A stretch of 64,000 nucleotides of DNA, taken from the NCBI GenBank assembly GCA_026415975.1, contig JAOAFZ010000001.1:1-64000 (forward strand), read 5' to 3'. Made by a program: the position numbers and the translations under genes. Shown here in pieces: positions 26,433-35,845 of this stretch. The DNA is from Patescibacteria group bacterium. GTDB taxonomy: Bacteria; Patescibacteriota; Microgenomatia; UBA1406; GWC2-37-13. Each line of letters opens with the position of its first letter. Position 1 is the first letter of the stretch. The notes beneath the pieces are model-generated. The model had not been told where the DNA came from. It saw only the letters and a program-made list of their open reading frames with translations, and made no database searches.

Positions 26433-26798
26433 AAAAGAACACCATATCAGCACAAATTACTCTATCAAAACCAATTCTCAGAAAAAAAGTACTTAAAAAA
26501 CTAGGTGTTTGACACTCGTACTGTCTAGGATGATTAAGTCGCATCAACTCGTGCCGATCTCTCGTTCCAAAATGTAAAGATGGTTCCCTCGAGCGTAAGG
26601 TTTATTCGTAGCAACCGAGTATGGTCTGAGGATGTTCCAGAGGTTTTAACCGGTCATAGCCGAGGTTTCTGTGTCATTTGTATGCTCTGAACCTTCTCAT
26701 TCATGTGTTTACCATATGCATCAGGAAGATGTGTCATACCACCGATTTTCGCACAGAAGAAAAAAGCGATCAACTGTCGACCGAATGATATTTTCGAC

Positions 26799-26841
26799 CC
26801 AATAACCGCGCTTCGGGGGTACCTCCCGAAGCGCTTATTGG
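26799..26841. terminator. long GC-rich hairpin after the Spy-like gene
   Basis: CCAATAA and GCGCTTCGGG pair with CCCGAAGCGC and TTATTGG around a short loop, with one or two unpaired bases. It begins directly at the stop codon of the minus-strand Spy-like gene and probably ends that operon. There is no T-run after it in either direction, so it is not a canonical intrinsic terminator. It might instead protect mRNA ends. Coordinates may be off by one base. Confidence 0.55.
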
Positions 26842-27351
26842 TTACTTTGAGGAAGCGTCTCCGCCACTCATACCTTTCCCTCGACCGAAGCCGAAACCAT
26901 GGTTGCGAAGCAAGGATGGATCTATGCCTTGAGACTGTGCCCAGGCATCCAATTCTGCCCGCTTCTTTTCACGGATTGCTTGCCGCTCTTGGGGAGTTTT
27001 TTTCCACATTTCCGCGGAATTATTTAAGTTTCGCAGCTCATTTTGTTTTGCGATAATCGCCTGTTTCTGAGCTTCGGTTAGCTTTCCCTCGGCAACGAGC
27101 TTTGAGAGGTACTCCTCACGACGTTTGAGCATTTCCACTTGACGTGCCGCATGGTGCTCTGCCTGCCATTCGTTGACGACTGTCTCAACTTGTTTGGGGT
27201 TGAGATTGAACGCCTGCATTAGCTTCTGTACCAGCAACTGAATTGGATTCTGCTCCTGAGTGGCGCTTTGAGCTTGTACCGGCTGTCCCAAAAAAAGCAG
27301 GACTCCAAGTGCAGTTATGGCAACAAGTGCACTAGATCTGAGTCTTTTCAT
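26842..27351 (-). CDS. secreted helical protein, Spy/CpxP-like
   Basis: 169 residues. A signal peptide with an AQA-type cleavage region (about residue 28) is followed by an all-helical, Gln/Glu/Lys-rich body (QKLMQAFNLNPKQVETVV, LVAEGKLTEAQKQAIIAKQ) and a Gly-rich tail. The LxxgkLTeeQ motif is common in Spy/CpxP and DUF2680-like envelope proteins. It is the last gene after a response regulator and sensor kinase. In E. coli CpxP restrains its kinase, and a similar feedback role is possible. It starts within the 3' end of the kinase gene and has a perfect Shine-Dalgarno (GGAGGTGAT), unlike the leaderless first gene. A GTG nine bases upstream is an alternative start. Confidence 0.75.
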   Translation of the reverse strand: MKRLRSSALVAITALGVLLFLGQPVQAQSATQEQNPIQLLVQKLMQAFNLNPKQVETVVNEWQAEHHAARQVEMLKRREEYLSKLVAEGKLTEAQKQAIIAKQNELRNLNNSAEMWKKTPQERQAIREKKRAELDAWAQSQGIDPSLLRNHGFGFGRGKGMSGGDASSK

Positions 27352-28426
27352 TTTTATCACCTCCTTTCATGCCCCATCGTACCACTAGATTCTGAAGAGG
27401 AGCTGAACGTGGAAGGGTAACCGTAAACCGAGCACCTCCGTTGTCCACGTTCATAGCTTGAATAGTACCGGAATGTGCCTCTACGATCTGTCTGGCGATC
27501 GCAAGTCCTAGTCCGAAGCCTGCCCCTGAGGTACGGGCCCTATCGGCACGGTAAAACCGCTTGAAGATGTGCGGCAGATCTTGGGGATCGATTCCAATAC
27601 CGTGGTCAGTAACTGAAACTGAAACACGGGTTGGTTCAAGAACAGTATCTATTGTTACTGGTTTACCGTTTGGACTATACTTGACCGCGTTTTCCAAGAG
27701 TATTTCGAATACTCGGGTAAGCTCTTCTTGATTTCCGTAAACGAAAACTTCGCCTTCGAAATCGTGTATCGTAATTGTGTGGGAATGTGCTATCCGAGAG
27801 ACTTGATTTACTGCCGCCTGCAGAATCGAACGAAGAGAAACGCGCTTGCGTCTCTGCGCTGTAGAAAACTCGGTACGCGCGAGCTCAAGAAGTGACTCGG
27901 TGAGTGTTTGCAATCTGGATACATCTTTCAGTGCATCTTTCACGAGTTGGTAAGCATCTGCTTTGGTATGCGAGCGCTCCCGAAGAAATACCTCAAGAGA
28001 ACTCTTCAGTGCAGTAAGTGGGGTCCGTAGTTCGTGGGATGCATCACTGACAAAACGTTTCTGGTCGCGAACCATCCTTTGAATAGGTGCTAGTGTTCGT
28101 CCTGCCAAAAAGTAGCCGAGCCCTGCTCCAAGCATCACTATTCCACCATTAATCATGACCAAAATCAAGAGAATTCGCCTGCGGGCCTCTACCAAGAGTT
28201 CAGGTGATGGCGGCGGCAAACCACCTCGGTTCAGGAAACGACGCATTGGTCTGTCGCTAGTATCTGACATCGCAAATGAACGTTCCAACCGAAATCGCTG
28301 CATGCGCTCGAATCGCTCGATCTCTGAGACAGAGGCACGATAGATTATCCCGGAAAACACTAAACTGACAATTAGTATCGATAAGGCATACCACGCGGTG
28401 AGAATAATACGGGCGGATCGGAACAT
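27332..28426 (-). CDS. sensor histidine kinase
   Basis: 364 residues. A first helix (about 8-28), an exterior loop of about 55 residues and a second helix (about 84-108) are followed by the DHp helix with His131 in SHELRTPLTAL. The ATPase domain carries the N box (ENAVKYS), G1 (DHGIGI), F box (FKRFYRADR) and G2 (GAGFGLGLAI). It autophosphorylates and passes phosphate to the regulator encoded one base upstream. There is little room for a HAMP domain. The small sensor loop and the Spy-like partner suggest sensing of envelope stress. Confidence 0.95.
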   Translation of the reverse strand: MFRSARIILTAWYALSILIVSLVFSGIIYRASVSEIERFERMQRFRLERSFAMSDTSDRPMRRFLNRGGLPPPSPELLVEARRRILLILVMINGGIVMLGAGLGYFLAGRTLAPIQRMVRDQKRFVSDASHELRTPLTALKSSLEVFLRERSHTKADAYQLVKDALKDVSRLQTLTESLLELARTEFSTAQRRKRVSLRSILQAAVNQVSRIAHSHTITIHDFEGEVFVYGNQEELTRVFEILLENAVKYSPNGKPVTIDTVLEPTRVSVSVTDHGIGIDPQDLPHIFKRFYRADRARTSGAGFGLGLAIARQIVEAHSGTIQAMNVDNGGARFTVTLPRSAPLQNLVVRWGMKGGDKNEKTQI

Positions 28427-28427
28427 A

Positions 28428-29102
28428 TTATGGATCTATCGTATACCCAAAGCCACGAACAGTACGGATAACAGGTGGCAACTCGGGCTCTGGCGATGAG
28501 AGTTTTGAACGAAGTTTTCCGATAAACACCTCCACCGTATTGGGAAGAACATCGGCGTCGAACTCCCAAACAGTATCAATCAGTTTCTGCTTCGTGATTA
28601 CGAACCCGGCGTTTCGCATCAAGTACTCAAGGAGATCGTACTCACGCGCGGTGAGGGGGATTTTATGACCGTTGCGGTAGACTGCTGAAGATTTCGGATG
28701 TAATTCAAGGTCGCGTATCTTGAGTATGGGAGGTTCTATTCTCGGTGGCCTGCGACACAGGGCACGAAGACGGGCGAGTAGCTCCTCGAACGAGAAAGGC
28801 TTTCCCAAATAATCGTCCGCACCGCCATCTAAGCCCTCTACCCGATCGGAGAGTTGGCTTTTTGCGGTGAGCATTAGTATGGGGGTCTGATTGCCGGAAG
28901 AACGTAAATTCTGACACACTGTTAGACCATCCATGCCGGGCAACATGCGGTCAAGGATTATCACGTCGTACGACTCCGATGAAGCCAGATCGAATCCATC
29001 CGGGCCAGTAGTTGCAAGATCCACAACATATCGTTCGAGTTCCAGCCCTTTTTTTAGCGACCTTGCAATACGCGGTTCGTCTTCTACAACGAGGATGCGC
29101 AT
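28428..29102 (-). CDS. OmpR/PhoB-family response regulator
   Basis: 224 residues. The receiver domain has the acidic pair (VVEDEP), phosphoacceptor Asp51 (VIILDRMLPGMDG), and the conserved Thr and Lys (LTAK, GKPF). The C-terminal winged helix shows LTAREYDLLEYLMRNAG and the RTVRGFGYTI wing. It is first in the three-gene operon with the kinase and the Spy-like protein. A TATACT box ends six bases before its ATG. Confidence 0.96.
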   Translation of the reverse strand: MRILVVEDEPRIARSLKKGLELERYVVDLATTGPDGFDLASSESYDVIILDRMLPGMDGLTVCQNLRSSGNQTPILMLTAKSQLSDRVEGLDGGADDYLGKPFSFEELLARLRALCRRPPRIEPPILKIRDLELHPKSSAVYRNGHKIPLTAREYDLLEYLMRNAGFVITKQKLIDTVWEFDADVLPNTVEVFIGKLRSKLSSPEPELPPVIRTVRGFGYTIDP

Positions 29103-29108
29103 AGCGCA

Positions 29109-29114
29109 AGTATA
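29109..29114 (-). promoter_or_regulatory. -10 box of the two-component operon
   Basis: TATACT on the minus strand, six bases before the ATG at 29102. Confidence 0.6.
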
Positions 29115-29224
29115 CCCTATATACCTGAAATACCGCTTAAAAAATAGTTACAATCACATTTTTAATTGTCTAAAAAGTCGTTTAGACGGATTGGTACATG
29201 GATATGGTATAGTCTTCTTAAAGC

Positions 29225-30328
29225 ATGAATATTGATAGCAGGGTGGCAAATGCCGGGGAAGCAGCAGGTTTTTCCTACCAGCCCGAAACAGAGCGGATTA
29301 AAGGAAATTATCCTGTGTATGATGGCTTTATTTCTGCGGTTTCTTTTTTCGAGAATCAAATACGCCCTGTATTAGAGCGTTCACCTGCTGCATCGAGACT
29401 GACTATCAGGTTGTTCTGCTCGCCTGCTGGAGAAGAGAAACTGATTGCTACACTTCCTGACAGCTGGAACGGGTTTTTGCTGCGTAAAGAAGCATCTGTC
29501 GAGCCGTTTCCCGGTTTCCGATGGGTCTGGATCGGGGGAAACCGTCCTGAGCGTATGACGCAGACAGAACTCCTCTCCACCCTGAAAACGAAATATTTCG
29601 CGTGCGCCAGACCGGAAGCGGGGGACCCGGGAAGGTACCGGATTGTCCGCCTCGTGCACAAGACGGTTCCAGCACTACCGGGAACCCGGCAAAAAGAAAG
29701 GATTGCTTTTTCCAGTTTGAGTTCCGGCTTGTTGGAGGGCGTACCGGTAAATCCCATCTTGGTAGAACAGGCAGCTGCACTTGCCGGTCTGTATGCCAGG
29801 CGTATTCCGCAGAATGTCACGCCCAATCACCGGAGCCAGTTTATAACGGAATCGCTTGCAGGCTCGGTGTGTACTGCGCTCTATGTACTTATTGATCCGG
29901 AAACTTCCATTCCGCAGGCGGCAGTTGTAAACGAGTTTACTGATTATCCGGTTACCGGTTTTCCAGGTATTCATTCGGTGCGAATTTGCGAAAGTAACGA
30001 CTGGGTAAAAGCTCAGAAAGTATCTCGGTCCGCATTTGTCGCGCTTATCCGGCAGGCACGAAAAGAAGCATTTTCCGCCGGGGCCGTGCTGGTAGAAGCA
30101 GAATGTCTTCCTTCGGCGTTTCGGGTGGCATCTGCATCGGGATTCAGTCCTGCCGGAGAGCCTCTTATACGCGCAACGTGTTTGCGCACCGACATTCCTA
30201 ACCCTGAACACAACGATACTTCGTGTGATCCCCGGTTCCGCCACTTTGTTTCTTTGTTCCTCTATTACTGTCTTCCCGAAAGAAATCCTGATACCCACGA
30301 AGTTGCTGCTTGCCCCAGCTCATCATGA
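29225..30328 (+). CDS. unknown protein, possibly GNAT acetyltransferase-like
   Basis: 367 residues with no hydrophobic segment, so probably cytoplasmic. The last third (VSRSAFVALIRQARKEAFSAG ... ECLPSAFRVASASGFSPAGE) has the helix, 'xxAFxxAxxxGF' and final strand seen at the end of GNAT folds such as AblB-like acetyltransferases. The N-terminal 150 residues are not recognised. Its 3' end overlaps the opposite-strand deacetylase gene by 64 bases. TATAGT lies 11 bases before the ATG. The family call is tentative. Confidence 0.45.
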   Translation: MNIDSRVANAGEAAGFSYQPETERIKGNYPVYDGFISAVSFFENQIRPVLERSPAASRLTIRLFCSPAGEEKLIATLPDSWNGFLLRKEASVEPFPGFRWVWIGGNRPERMTQTELLSTLKTKYFACARPEAGDPGRYRIVRLVHKTVPALPGTRQKERIAFSSLSSGLLEGVPVNPILVEQAAALAGLYARRIPQNVTPNHRSQFITESLAGSVCTALYVLIDPETSIPQAAVVNEFTDYPVTGFPGIHSVRICESNDWVKAQKVSRSAFVALIRQARKEAFSAGAVLVEAECLPSAFRVASASGFSPAGEPLIRATCLRTDIPNPEHNDTSCDPRFRHFVSLFLYYCLPERNPDTHEVAACPSSS

Positions 30329-31242
30329 TAGCCACCCTCTAGAACTGCAATGGTAGGCAGATGTAAACGGGCAATTCGGGAAGCAATCACCGAGTAATCC
30401 TCATGATCAAGTGAAAAGCTACCGAGTGGATCACGGTGGAATGTGTCAAAACCAAGCGACACTACCAGAGCTGCCGGGGCAAAAGTACGAATGCTTGCGA
30501 GAGCATCTTCAAGAACTGAACAATATTCTTTTCCGAAGACATTATCCAGCAGTATGAAATTTCGGTTCGTGCCGTATCCTTTTCCTTCACCCTTTTCTGT
30601 TTCAAATCCTGAAGTAAAAGGATAGTGCTTGCGCGGATCACCATGAATTGAGATAGTAAGGACATCTGGATCGGTATAAAACAATTCCTGGGTTCCGTCT
30701 CCGTGGTGAAAATCAAGATCAAGAACTGCAATCCGTCCCGATTTCCGGAGAAGGATTACTGCGAGGGCAGAATTCGCAAGATAGCAGAACCCACCCATCT
30801 TTGAGCGTCCGGCATGGTGTCCCGGAGGGCGGGCAAGCGCAAATGCGAATTGACTACTGCTTTTTCTTACAGTTTTAACAGCATCTACCACCGTATTAGC
30901 ACTAGAAAGTGCAGTTCGCCAGATTGATGGAAAGGGATAAACAGAGGAATCCTTAATGAAAGGATTCATGGAAGGATCTAAATGATGATAATGATGATCC
31001 TTCCACTCGTTAGCGGAGCTCAGTGACTCAAGAGATTTCAGAAAACTCAGATACTCACTGCTATGTAGTTCGGTAAGTGAAGGAATCTCATCGGCTTCTG
31101 ATTTAAACAACACTGCGAGACCGCTCTTTTCTAGCGCACCTGCAATCAAGGTAATCCGTTCGGGTGTTTCCGGGCAATTCTCCGGCGGGTGATACCGGTG
31201 GTGTCCTGCCGGTATATATACCGGAACCCGATTGTTACTCAT
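30265..31242 (-). CDS. HDAC-family deacetylase (acetylpolyamine amidohydrolase-like)
   Basis: 325 residues from the ATG at 31242. Members remove acetyl groups from acetyl-lysine or acetylpolyamines using zinc. Visible residues are the HH pair (RPPGHHAGRSKMGGFCYLAN), the zinc Asp/His in LDLDFHHGDGTQE and the later zinc Asp in LGFDTFHRDPLG. The chosen start overlaps the stop of the upstream EpmA-like gene by eight bases; the frame could extend to 31305. Substrate is not predictable. The GNAT-like gene on the other strand makes an acetylation/deacetylation pair conceivable. Confidence 0.9.
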   Translation of the reverse strand: MSNNRVPVYIPAGHHRYHPPENCPETPERITLIAGALEKSGLAVLFKSEADEIPSLTELHSSEYLSFLKSLESLSSANEWKDHHYHHLDPSMNPFIKDSSVYPFPSIWRTALSSANTVVDAVKTVRKSSSQFAFALARPPGHHAGRSKMGGFCYLANSALAVILLRKSGRIAVLDLDFHHGDGTQELFYTDPDVLTISIHGDPRKHYPFTSGFETEKGEGKGYGTNRNFILLDNVFGKEYCSVLEDALASIRTFAPAALVVSLGFDTFHRDPLGSFSLDHEDYSVIASRIARLHLPTIAVLEGGYHDELGQAATSWVSGFLSGRQ

Positions 31243-32236
31243 ACTGTATAACAGCCAGATCGCGGATAGAACTAACTCCGGCAAATACCATTGCCAATCG
31301 CTCAACTCCTAGCGCAATCCCTGCTGTGGGTGGCATCTTCTCAAGAACATCCGCAAATTCAAAATCAGGGATATGTATGTTCATTCCCCTCTCTTTACGA
31401 ATGCGGTCTTCGTCACGAAGCCGTTTCTCCATAGCGGTTCTATCACGGTTATCAGAAGATGCATTTCCGCAGTTACCCAGTTCCAAACCTTCGATGTAGA
31501 TCTCCATTCGCTTTGCCGTTCCGGTTACCGGATCAATTTCAGCTGTGGCGGCGAGTGGTTGCGGATACTCGTATAGTATAGTTGGTTGACCATTGGTACC
31601 AAGATATGGCTCCACTTCCTGAGCATATATCTGCGACCAGACGTCTGTGTATGAAAACCCCTCTGTTGTGTACCCTTTTTTCCTGGCGCATTGCATAAAT
31701 TCCATTTCATCGTGGACATTGCCAATCCCGGCATATTCCCGGAATGCATCTGCAACTGTAATCTTTTCATACGCATCGAAACGAACCGTTTTCCCGTTGT
31801 ACAGGATCGTATCCGTACCGGAGAGTTTCTGCGCCAGCATACGAAACAGATGCAAGATATCAGTGGCGACGTCAAAATAGTCGCCCGCTACCTTGTAAAG
31901 TTCCAGCATAGTAAACTCACCGGAGTGACGGTCCGAATCCTGTTCACCATTGCGATAGCAGCGCATCAGAGCGTAGCAGCTACCCGCTCCAGCCGCAATC
32001 AGTCGCTTCAGGTACAGCTCGGGAGAGGGGGAAAGGTAACGGGGTACCCGGTTTGTCCCATAACGGTATTCGGTTGTATATATTTCCAGGTATGATTCGG
32101 GAATCAAGGCGGGAGTAAGAACGGGAACTTCAAAGCGTTCATACCCAAGCTCAGGGAGTACCGCATCAATTATTCGAAGCGTCTTTATGAGTGTACGGTG
32201 TGCAATAAAATGATCCGGTAAAGCAACAATAGACAT
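31235..32236 (-). CDS. epmA: EpmA/PoxA-like lysyl-tRNA synthetase paralog
   Basis: 333 residues, close to E. coli EpmA (325). It has only the class II catalytic core. There is no N-terminal anticodon-binding OB domain, which argues against an ordinary LysRS. Motif 2 (YALMRCYRNGEQDSDRHSGEFTMLELYK) and motif 3 (GIALGVERLAMVF) are clear. EpmA attaches beta-lysine to a lysine of elongation factor P. The partner genes epmB and efp are not in this window, so the target is inferred. A TATAAT box lies five bases before the ATG. The gene is co-directional and overlapping with the deacetylase. Confidence 0.85.
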   Translation of the reverse strand: MSIVALPDHFIAHRTLIKTLRIIDAVLPELGYERFEVPVLTPALIPESYLEIYTTEYRYGTNRVPRYLSPSPELYLKRLIAAGAGSCYALMRCYRNGEQDSDRHSGEFTMLELYKVAGDYFDVATDILHLFRMLAQKLSGTDTILYNGKTVRFDAYEKITVADAFREYAGIGNVHDEMEFMQCARKKGYTTEGFSYTDVWSQIYAQEVEPYLGTNGQPTILYEYPQPLAATAEIDPVTGTAKRMEIYIEGLELGNCGNASSDNRDRTAMEKRLRDEDRIRKERGMNIHIPDFEFADVLEKMPPTAGIALGVERLAMVFAGVSSIRDLAVIQYE

Positions 32237-32241
32237 AGCCG

Positions 32242-32247
32242 ATTATA
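32242..32247 (-). promoter_or_regulatory. -10 box of the epmA-like gene
   Basis: TATAAT on the minus strand, five bases before the ATG at 32236. Confidence 0.55.
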
Positions 32248-32267
32248 CCAAAATCCCATTACTCTTA

Positions 32268-32289
32268 AAATGTGATCTAGATCACTTAT
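32268..32289 (+). promoter_or_regulatory. CRP-type operator of the aspA-pfl operon
   Basis: TGTGA-N6-TCACT with a 14-base perfect palindrome GTGATCTAGATCAC (32272-32285), flanked by AAA on the left. It differs from the ideal E. coli CRP site only in the right flank. Its centre (32278.5) is about 41.5 bases upstream of the start expected from the -10 box at 32308. That is the class II activator position, replacing the -35 element. It also lies upstream of the divergent epmA-like gene. Confidence 0.75.
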
Positions 32290-32307
32290 AGTTTCGTACC
32301 TTACCGT

Positions 32308-32313
32308 TACTAT
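32308..32313 (+). promoter_or_regulatory. -10 box of the aspA-pfl operon
   Basis: TACTAT, seven bases before the ATG at 32321. No -35 match is seen; the CRP-type operator covers that place. Confidence 0.55.
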
Positions 32314-32320
32314 ATCGTTT

Positions 32321-33643
32321 ATGAAACAGTCAAACCTGTATGGCGAGCAGACACGCATGGCAGTCAACAACTTTCCCTATCCGGTGCATCCGGTACGCCG
32401 TGAGCTTATATACGCTATTGCTGAGGTAAAAAAAGCGGCAGCGATTGCAAATTTACGTGCCGGGAATCTGGATGAGTCGAGAGCGCAGGCGATTGCCAAA
32501 GCGGCCGATGAAGTTTCGGCAGGAATGCACGACGAGCAGTTCATTACCCCCTCGATACAGGGTGGAGCCGGAACTTCTATGCACATGAATGTGAACGAGG
32601 TTTTGGCAGCCCGTGCAGAACAGATCCTTCGCCGTAAAGGAATTTCGGTAAAGGTACATCCCAATGATCATGTTAACATGTCGCAGTCTACCAATGACGT
32701 TAACCCCAGTGCTCTCAGAATTGCTACGATCCGATTGGGATGTGATTTGATTGCTACTATAGGTCAGCTTACGGCTGCACTGCGCAAAAAAGCGGATGAG
32801 TTTGCGGGTGTCAAAAAGCTTGCACGGACGCATATGCAGGACGCGGTTCCGACCACCCTTGGCGCGGAGTTCCGTTCATATGCCGATATTGTCGCCCGGA
32901 ATCAACGCCGGATCGAGGAAGCGCTCGCATATCTCTACGAGCTGAATCTGGGAGGGACAGCAATCGGAAACTCTATAAACGCAAGCGAGGCATATCGTGA
33001 GCATGTATACTATGAATTGCAGAAGATCGTCAAAATTCCTGTCTGTCCTGCAGAAAACATGATGCCGGGCACGAGCAGCGGACAGGATTTCTGCCATCTC
33101 TCCGCCACACTCACCATCATGTCAACGGACCTGTCAAAGATATCCACAGATATCCGCTTTCTCTCCAGCGGGCCCCGAGGTGGTATCGGGGAGATACGTC
33201 TCAAAGCATTGCAACCGGGTTCTTCGATTATGCCCGGCAAAGTAAATCCGGTCATCCCCGAAAGTATGAATCAGATTCATTATTATATTTCAGGAAAGAA
33301 CCTGACGATCCACCAGGCTGCAGAAGGTGCCCATCTGGAACTTGGTATTATGTTCCCGGTCATTGCAGACAGTATTCTTTCTCAACTTACCGTGCTGAAT
33401 GCAGGAATTGCCGCATTTACCGAGAACTGTATCCTGCCAATGGAAGCAGACACGCAGCGTTGCAGCAAACTCCTCGAAGAATCGTCGGCTTATGCCACCC
33501 TGCTCACACCGGAGCTTGGGTACGACACAGTATCCAGGGTGGTCAAGAAAGCAATAGAAACAAAAAAGACTATCCGCGAAACCCTAGTTGAGGACGGGTT
33601 GATTGATCAAGATAGATTTGACCGTATTGTTAGCATTTTATAA
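32321..33643 (+). CDS. aspA: aspartate ammonia-lyase (aspartase/fumarase superfamily)
   Basis: 440 residues. Aspartase splits aspartate into fumarate and ammonia. The [15 protein letters not shown] segment follows the aspartase pattern (QxGAGTSxxMNxNEV) rather than the fumarase QTGSGTQSNMN, and [15 protein letters not shown] is the superfamily signature with the catalytic serine loop. It is slightly shorter than E. coli AspA (478). It is the first gene of an operon with pflB, pflA and the VKOR-PyrD fusion; pflB starts four bases after its stop. Fumarase activity is not excluded. Confidence 0.88.
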   Translation: MKQSNLYGEQTRMAVNNFPYPVHPVRRELIYAIAEVKKAAAIANLRAGNLDESRAQAIAKAADEVSAGMHDEQFITPSIQGGAGTSMHMNVNEVLAARAEQILRRKGISVKVHPNDHVNMSQSTNDVNPSALRIATIRLGCDLIATIGQLTAALRKKADEFAGVKKLARTHMQDAVPTTLGAEFRSYADIVARNQRRIEEALAYLYELNLGGTAIGNSINASEAYREHVYYELQKIVKIPVCPAENMMPGTSSGQDFCHLSATLTIMSTDLSKISTDIRFLSSGPRGGIGEIRLKALQPGSSIMPGKVNPVIPESMNQIHYYISGKNLTIHQAAEGAHLELGIMFPVIADSILSQLTVLNAGIAAFTENCILPMEADTQRCSKLLEESSAYATLLTPELGYDTVSRVVKKAIETKKTIRETLVEDGLIDQDRFDRIVSIL

Positions 33644-33647
33644 TCCT

Positions 33648-35843
33648 ATGAAAAGAACTATCGATGTCGGCGCCTTTGTCAGCAAACACATACGTCCCTA
33701 TGATGGTGACGAATCATTCCTTTCCGGGCCTTCCGAGAAGACCCGGAAACTTTGGAAGATCTGTGTTTCTCTCTTTAAGAAAGAGCGCGAAAAAGGAGGA
33801 ATACTTGCGGTAGATACCAAAACGATCTCTTCTATTACCAGTCATTCCCCAGGTTATATTGACAAGGAACTCGAATGCATTGTCGGACTTCAGACCGATG
33901 CGCCGTTGAAACGGGCAATAAAACCTTTCGGCGGAGTACGCGTAGTAGAGCAGGCCTGTGCAGAAAACGGGCTCAAGCTTGACCCTTCAGTTTCGAAGCT
34001 TTTCCGGACGTACCGGAAGTCACATAATGACGGTGTTTTTGATGTTTATACCGACGAAATGCGTCTTTTCCGTTCTACCGGCCTTCTTACAGGCCTCCCC
34101 GACAACTATGCCCGCGGCCGGATCATCGGAGACTACCGTCGGGTGGCGTTATACGGCACCGATGTCCTGATTCAGGCTAAAAAAGATGATCTGCGTAAAC
34201 TTGATGGCCCGATGTCTGATGAGCGCATTCGGCTGCGGGAAGAGGTTAGTGAACAGATACGGGCTCTTTCCCTGATGGCCGAAATGGCTAAAGGATATGG
34301 TTTTGATATTACAAAACCTGCCCGTAATGCCAAAGAGGCTGTTCAGTGGACGTATTTTGCGTTTCTGGCCGCACTTAAAGAGCATGATGGTGCCGCAATG
34401 TCTCTCGGCAATGTGAGTAGCTTTCTGGATATATTTATCGAACGGGATTTATCCAGAGGAATTCTGACAGAAGAAGAAGCGCAGGAACTTATCGATCATT
34501 TCGTCATGAAGTTGCGGCTTGTACGCCATCTTCGCATGGATGAGTATAATAAACTGTTTTCCGGAGATCCGACCTGGTTGACAGAATCAATCGGCGGGAT
34601 GTTTCGCGACGGTAGGCACAAGGTAACAAAAACCTCATATCGTTTCCTTCAGACACTGTATAATCTCGGGCCGTCTCCCGAGCCGAATCTCACCGTGCTC
34701 TGGTCTCCGCGGCTTCCTCTGGCCTTTCGCCGGTTTTGTGCGAAGGTATCGGTAGACACGTCTTCGATTCAGTATGAGAATGATGACCTGATGCAGGAGT
34801 GCTCCGGCTCCGACGATTATGGCATTAGTTGCTGCGTTTCCCAGTTAAAAACCGGGAAACAAATGCAGTATTTTGGTGCCCGCTGTAACCTTGCCAAAGC
34901 GCTCCTGCTGGCAATAAATGCCGGAAGAGATGAGCACACCGGGAAAATGCTGGTGCCTGAGATTCAACCCCTTCCGGATGGTCCACTTGATTACCAGGAA
35001 GTAATGAAGCGATTTCGTGTCGTTATGGCTCATGTAGCGCGCACGTACGTAAACACGATGAATGTCATACATTACATGCATGACAAGTACTATTACGAGC
35101 GGGCTCAGATGGCATTACTTGATACTGATGTAGAACGGGTGATGGCATTTGGTATTGCCGGTCTTTCGGTTGTTGCGGACTCATTGTCAGCGATCAGATA
35201 CGCCAAAGTAACTGCAGAACGCAATGAGGAAGGCTTAAGCATTGCGTTTACCGCCGATGGAGAGTTTCCATGCTTCGGGAATGATGATGACCGTGTTGAT
35301 CTAATAGCCCGTGAGCTGGTTGTTCAATTTATGGAAGAGCTGCGGAAACATCATGTATACCGTAATGCAACACCCACCCTCTCGATACTTACAATTACCT
35401 CCAATGTAGTATACGGGAAAAAAACCGGAGCTACTCCGGATGGCAGGGCAGCAGGCGAACCATTTGCACCCGGTGCGAATCCAATGCACGGGCGCGATAC
35501 GCATGGGGCGATTGCATCTTTAAATAGTGTTACTAAGCTGCCTTATGAGTTTGCACGTGACGGGATCTCCAATACATTTTCAGTCGTGCCCAAAGCATTG
35601 GGTTCCGATCGGGAGGAGCAGATTTCCAACCTGGTCGCACTAATCGACGGCTACTTCATTAAAAAGGCACAGCATTTAAATGTCAACGTTTTGAGCCGTG
35701 ATATTCTGATGCGTGCTATGGAACATCCCGAAGAGTATCCGCAGCTGACTATCCGGGTTTCAGGGTACGCCGTAAACTTTATAAAGTTGACGAGGGAGCA
35801 GCAACAGGAAGTACTGTCGCGCAGCTTCTTCGAACACATGTAA
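33648..35843 (+). CDS. pflB: pyruvate formate-lyase
   Basis: 731 residues from the ATG at 33648. A longer frame into aspA exists but is not a plausible start. The enzyme turns pyruvate and CoA into acetyl-CoA and formate without oxygen. The adjacent active cysteines in GISCCVSQL and the glycyl-radical motif [10 protein letters not shown] with Gly706, 25 residues from the end, agree with E. coli PflB rather than diol dehydratases. The activase follows two bases later. The acetyl-CoA could feed the mevalonate operon. Confidence 0.94.
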   Translation: MKRTIDVGAFVSKHIRPYDGDESFLSGPSEKTRKLWKICVSLFKKEREKGGILAVDTKTISSITSHSPGYIDKELECIVGLQTDAPLKRAIKPFGGVRVVEQACAENGLKLDPSVSKLFRTYRKSHNDGVFDVYTDEMRLFRSTGLLTGLPDNYARGRIIGDYRRVALYGTDVLIQAKKDDLRKLDGPMSDERIRLREEVSEQIRALSLMAEMAKGYGFDITKPARNAKEAVQWTYFAFLAALKEHDGAAMSLGNVSSFLDIFIERDLSRGILTEEEAQELIDHFVMKLRLVRHLRMDEYNKLFSGDPTWLTESIGGMFRDGRHKVTKTSYRFLQTLYNLGPSPEPNLTVLWSPRLPLAFRRFCAKVSVDTSSIQYENDDLMQECSGSDDYGISCCVSQLKTGKQMQYFGARCNLAKALLLAINAGRDEHTGKMLVPEIQPLPDGPLDYQEVMKRFRVVMAHVARTYVNTMNVIHYMHDKYYYERAQMALLDTDVERVMAFGIAGLSVVADSLSAIRYAKVTAERNEEGLSIAFTADGEFPCFGNDDDRVDLIARELVVQFMEELRKHHVYRNATPTLSILTITSNVVYGKKTGATPDGRAAGEPFAPGANPMHGRDTHGAIASLNSVTKLPYEFARDGISNTFSVVPKALGSDREEQISNLVALIDGYFIKKAQHLNVNVLSRDILMRAMEHPEEYPQLTIRVSGYAVNFIKLTREQQQEVLSRSFFEHM

Positions 35844-35845
35844 GC

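Noticed and set aside
31691-32095. A 134-codon plus-strand frame opposite the epmA-like gene
   Set aside because: It lies entirely inside a well-supported class II synthetase gene and resembles nothing known.
33603-33647. Upstream ATG for pflB inside aspA
   Set aside because: It adds 15 residues unlike PflB, and the ATG at 33648 is four bases after the aspA stop, as expected in this operon.
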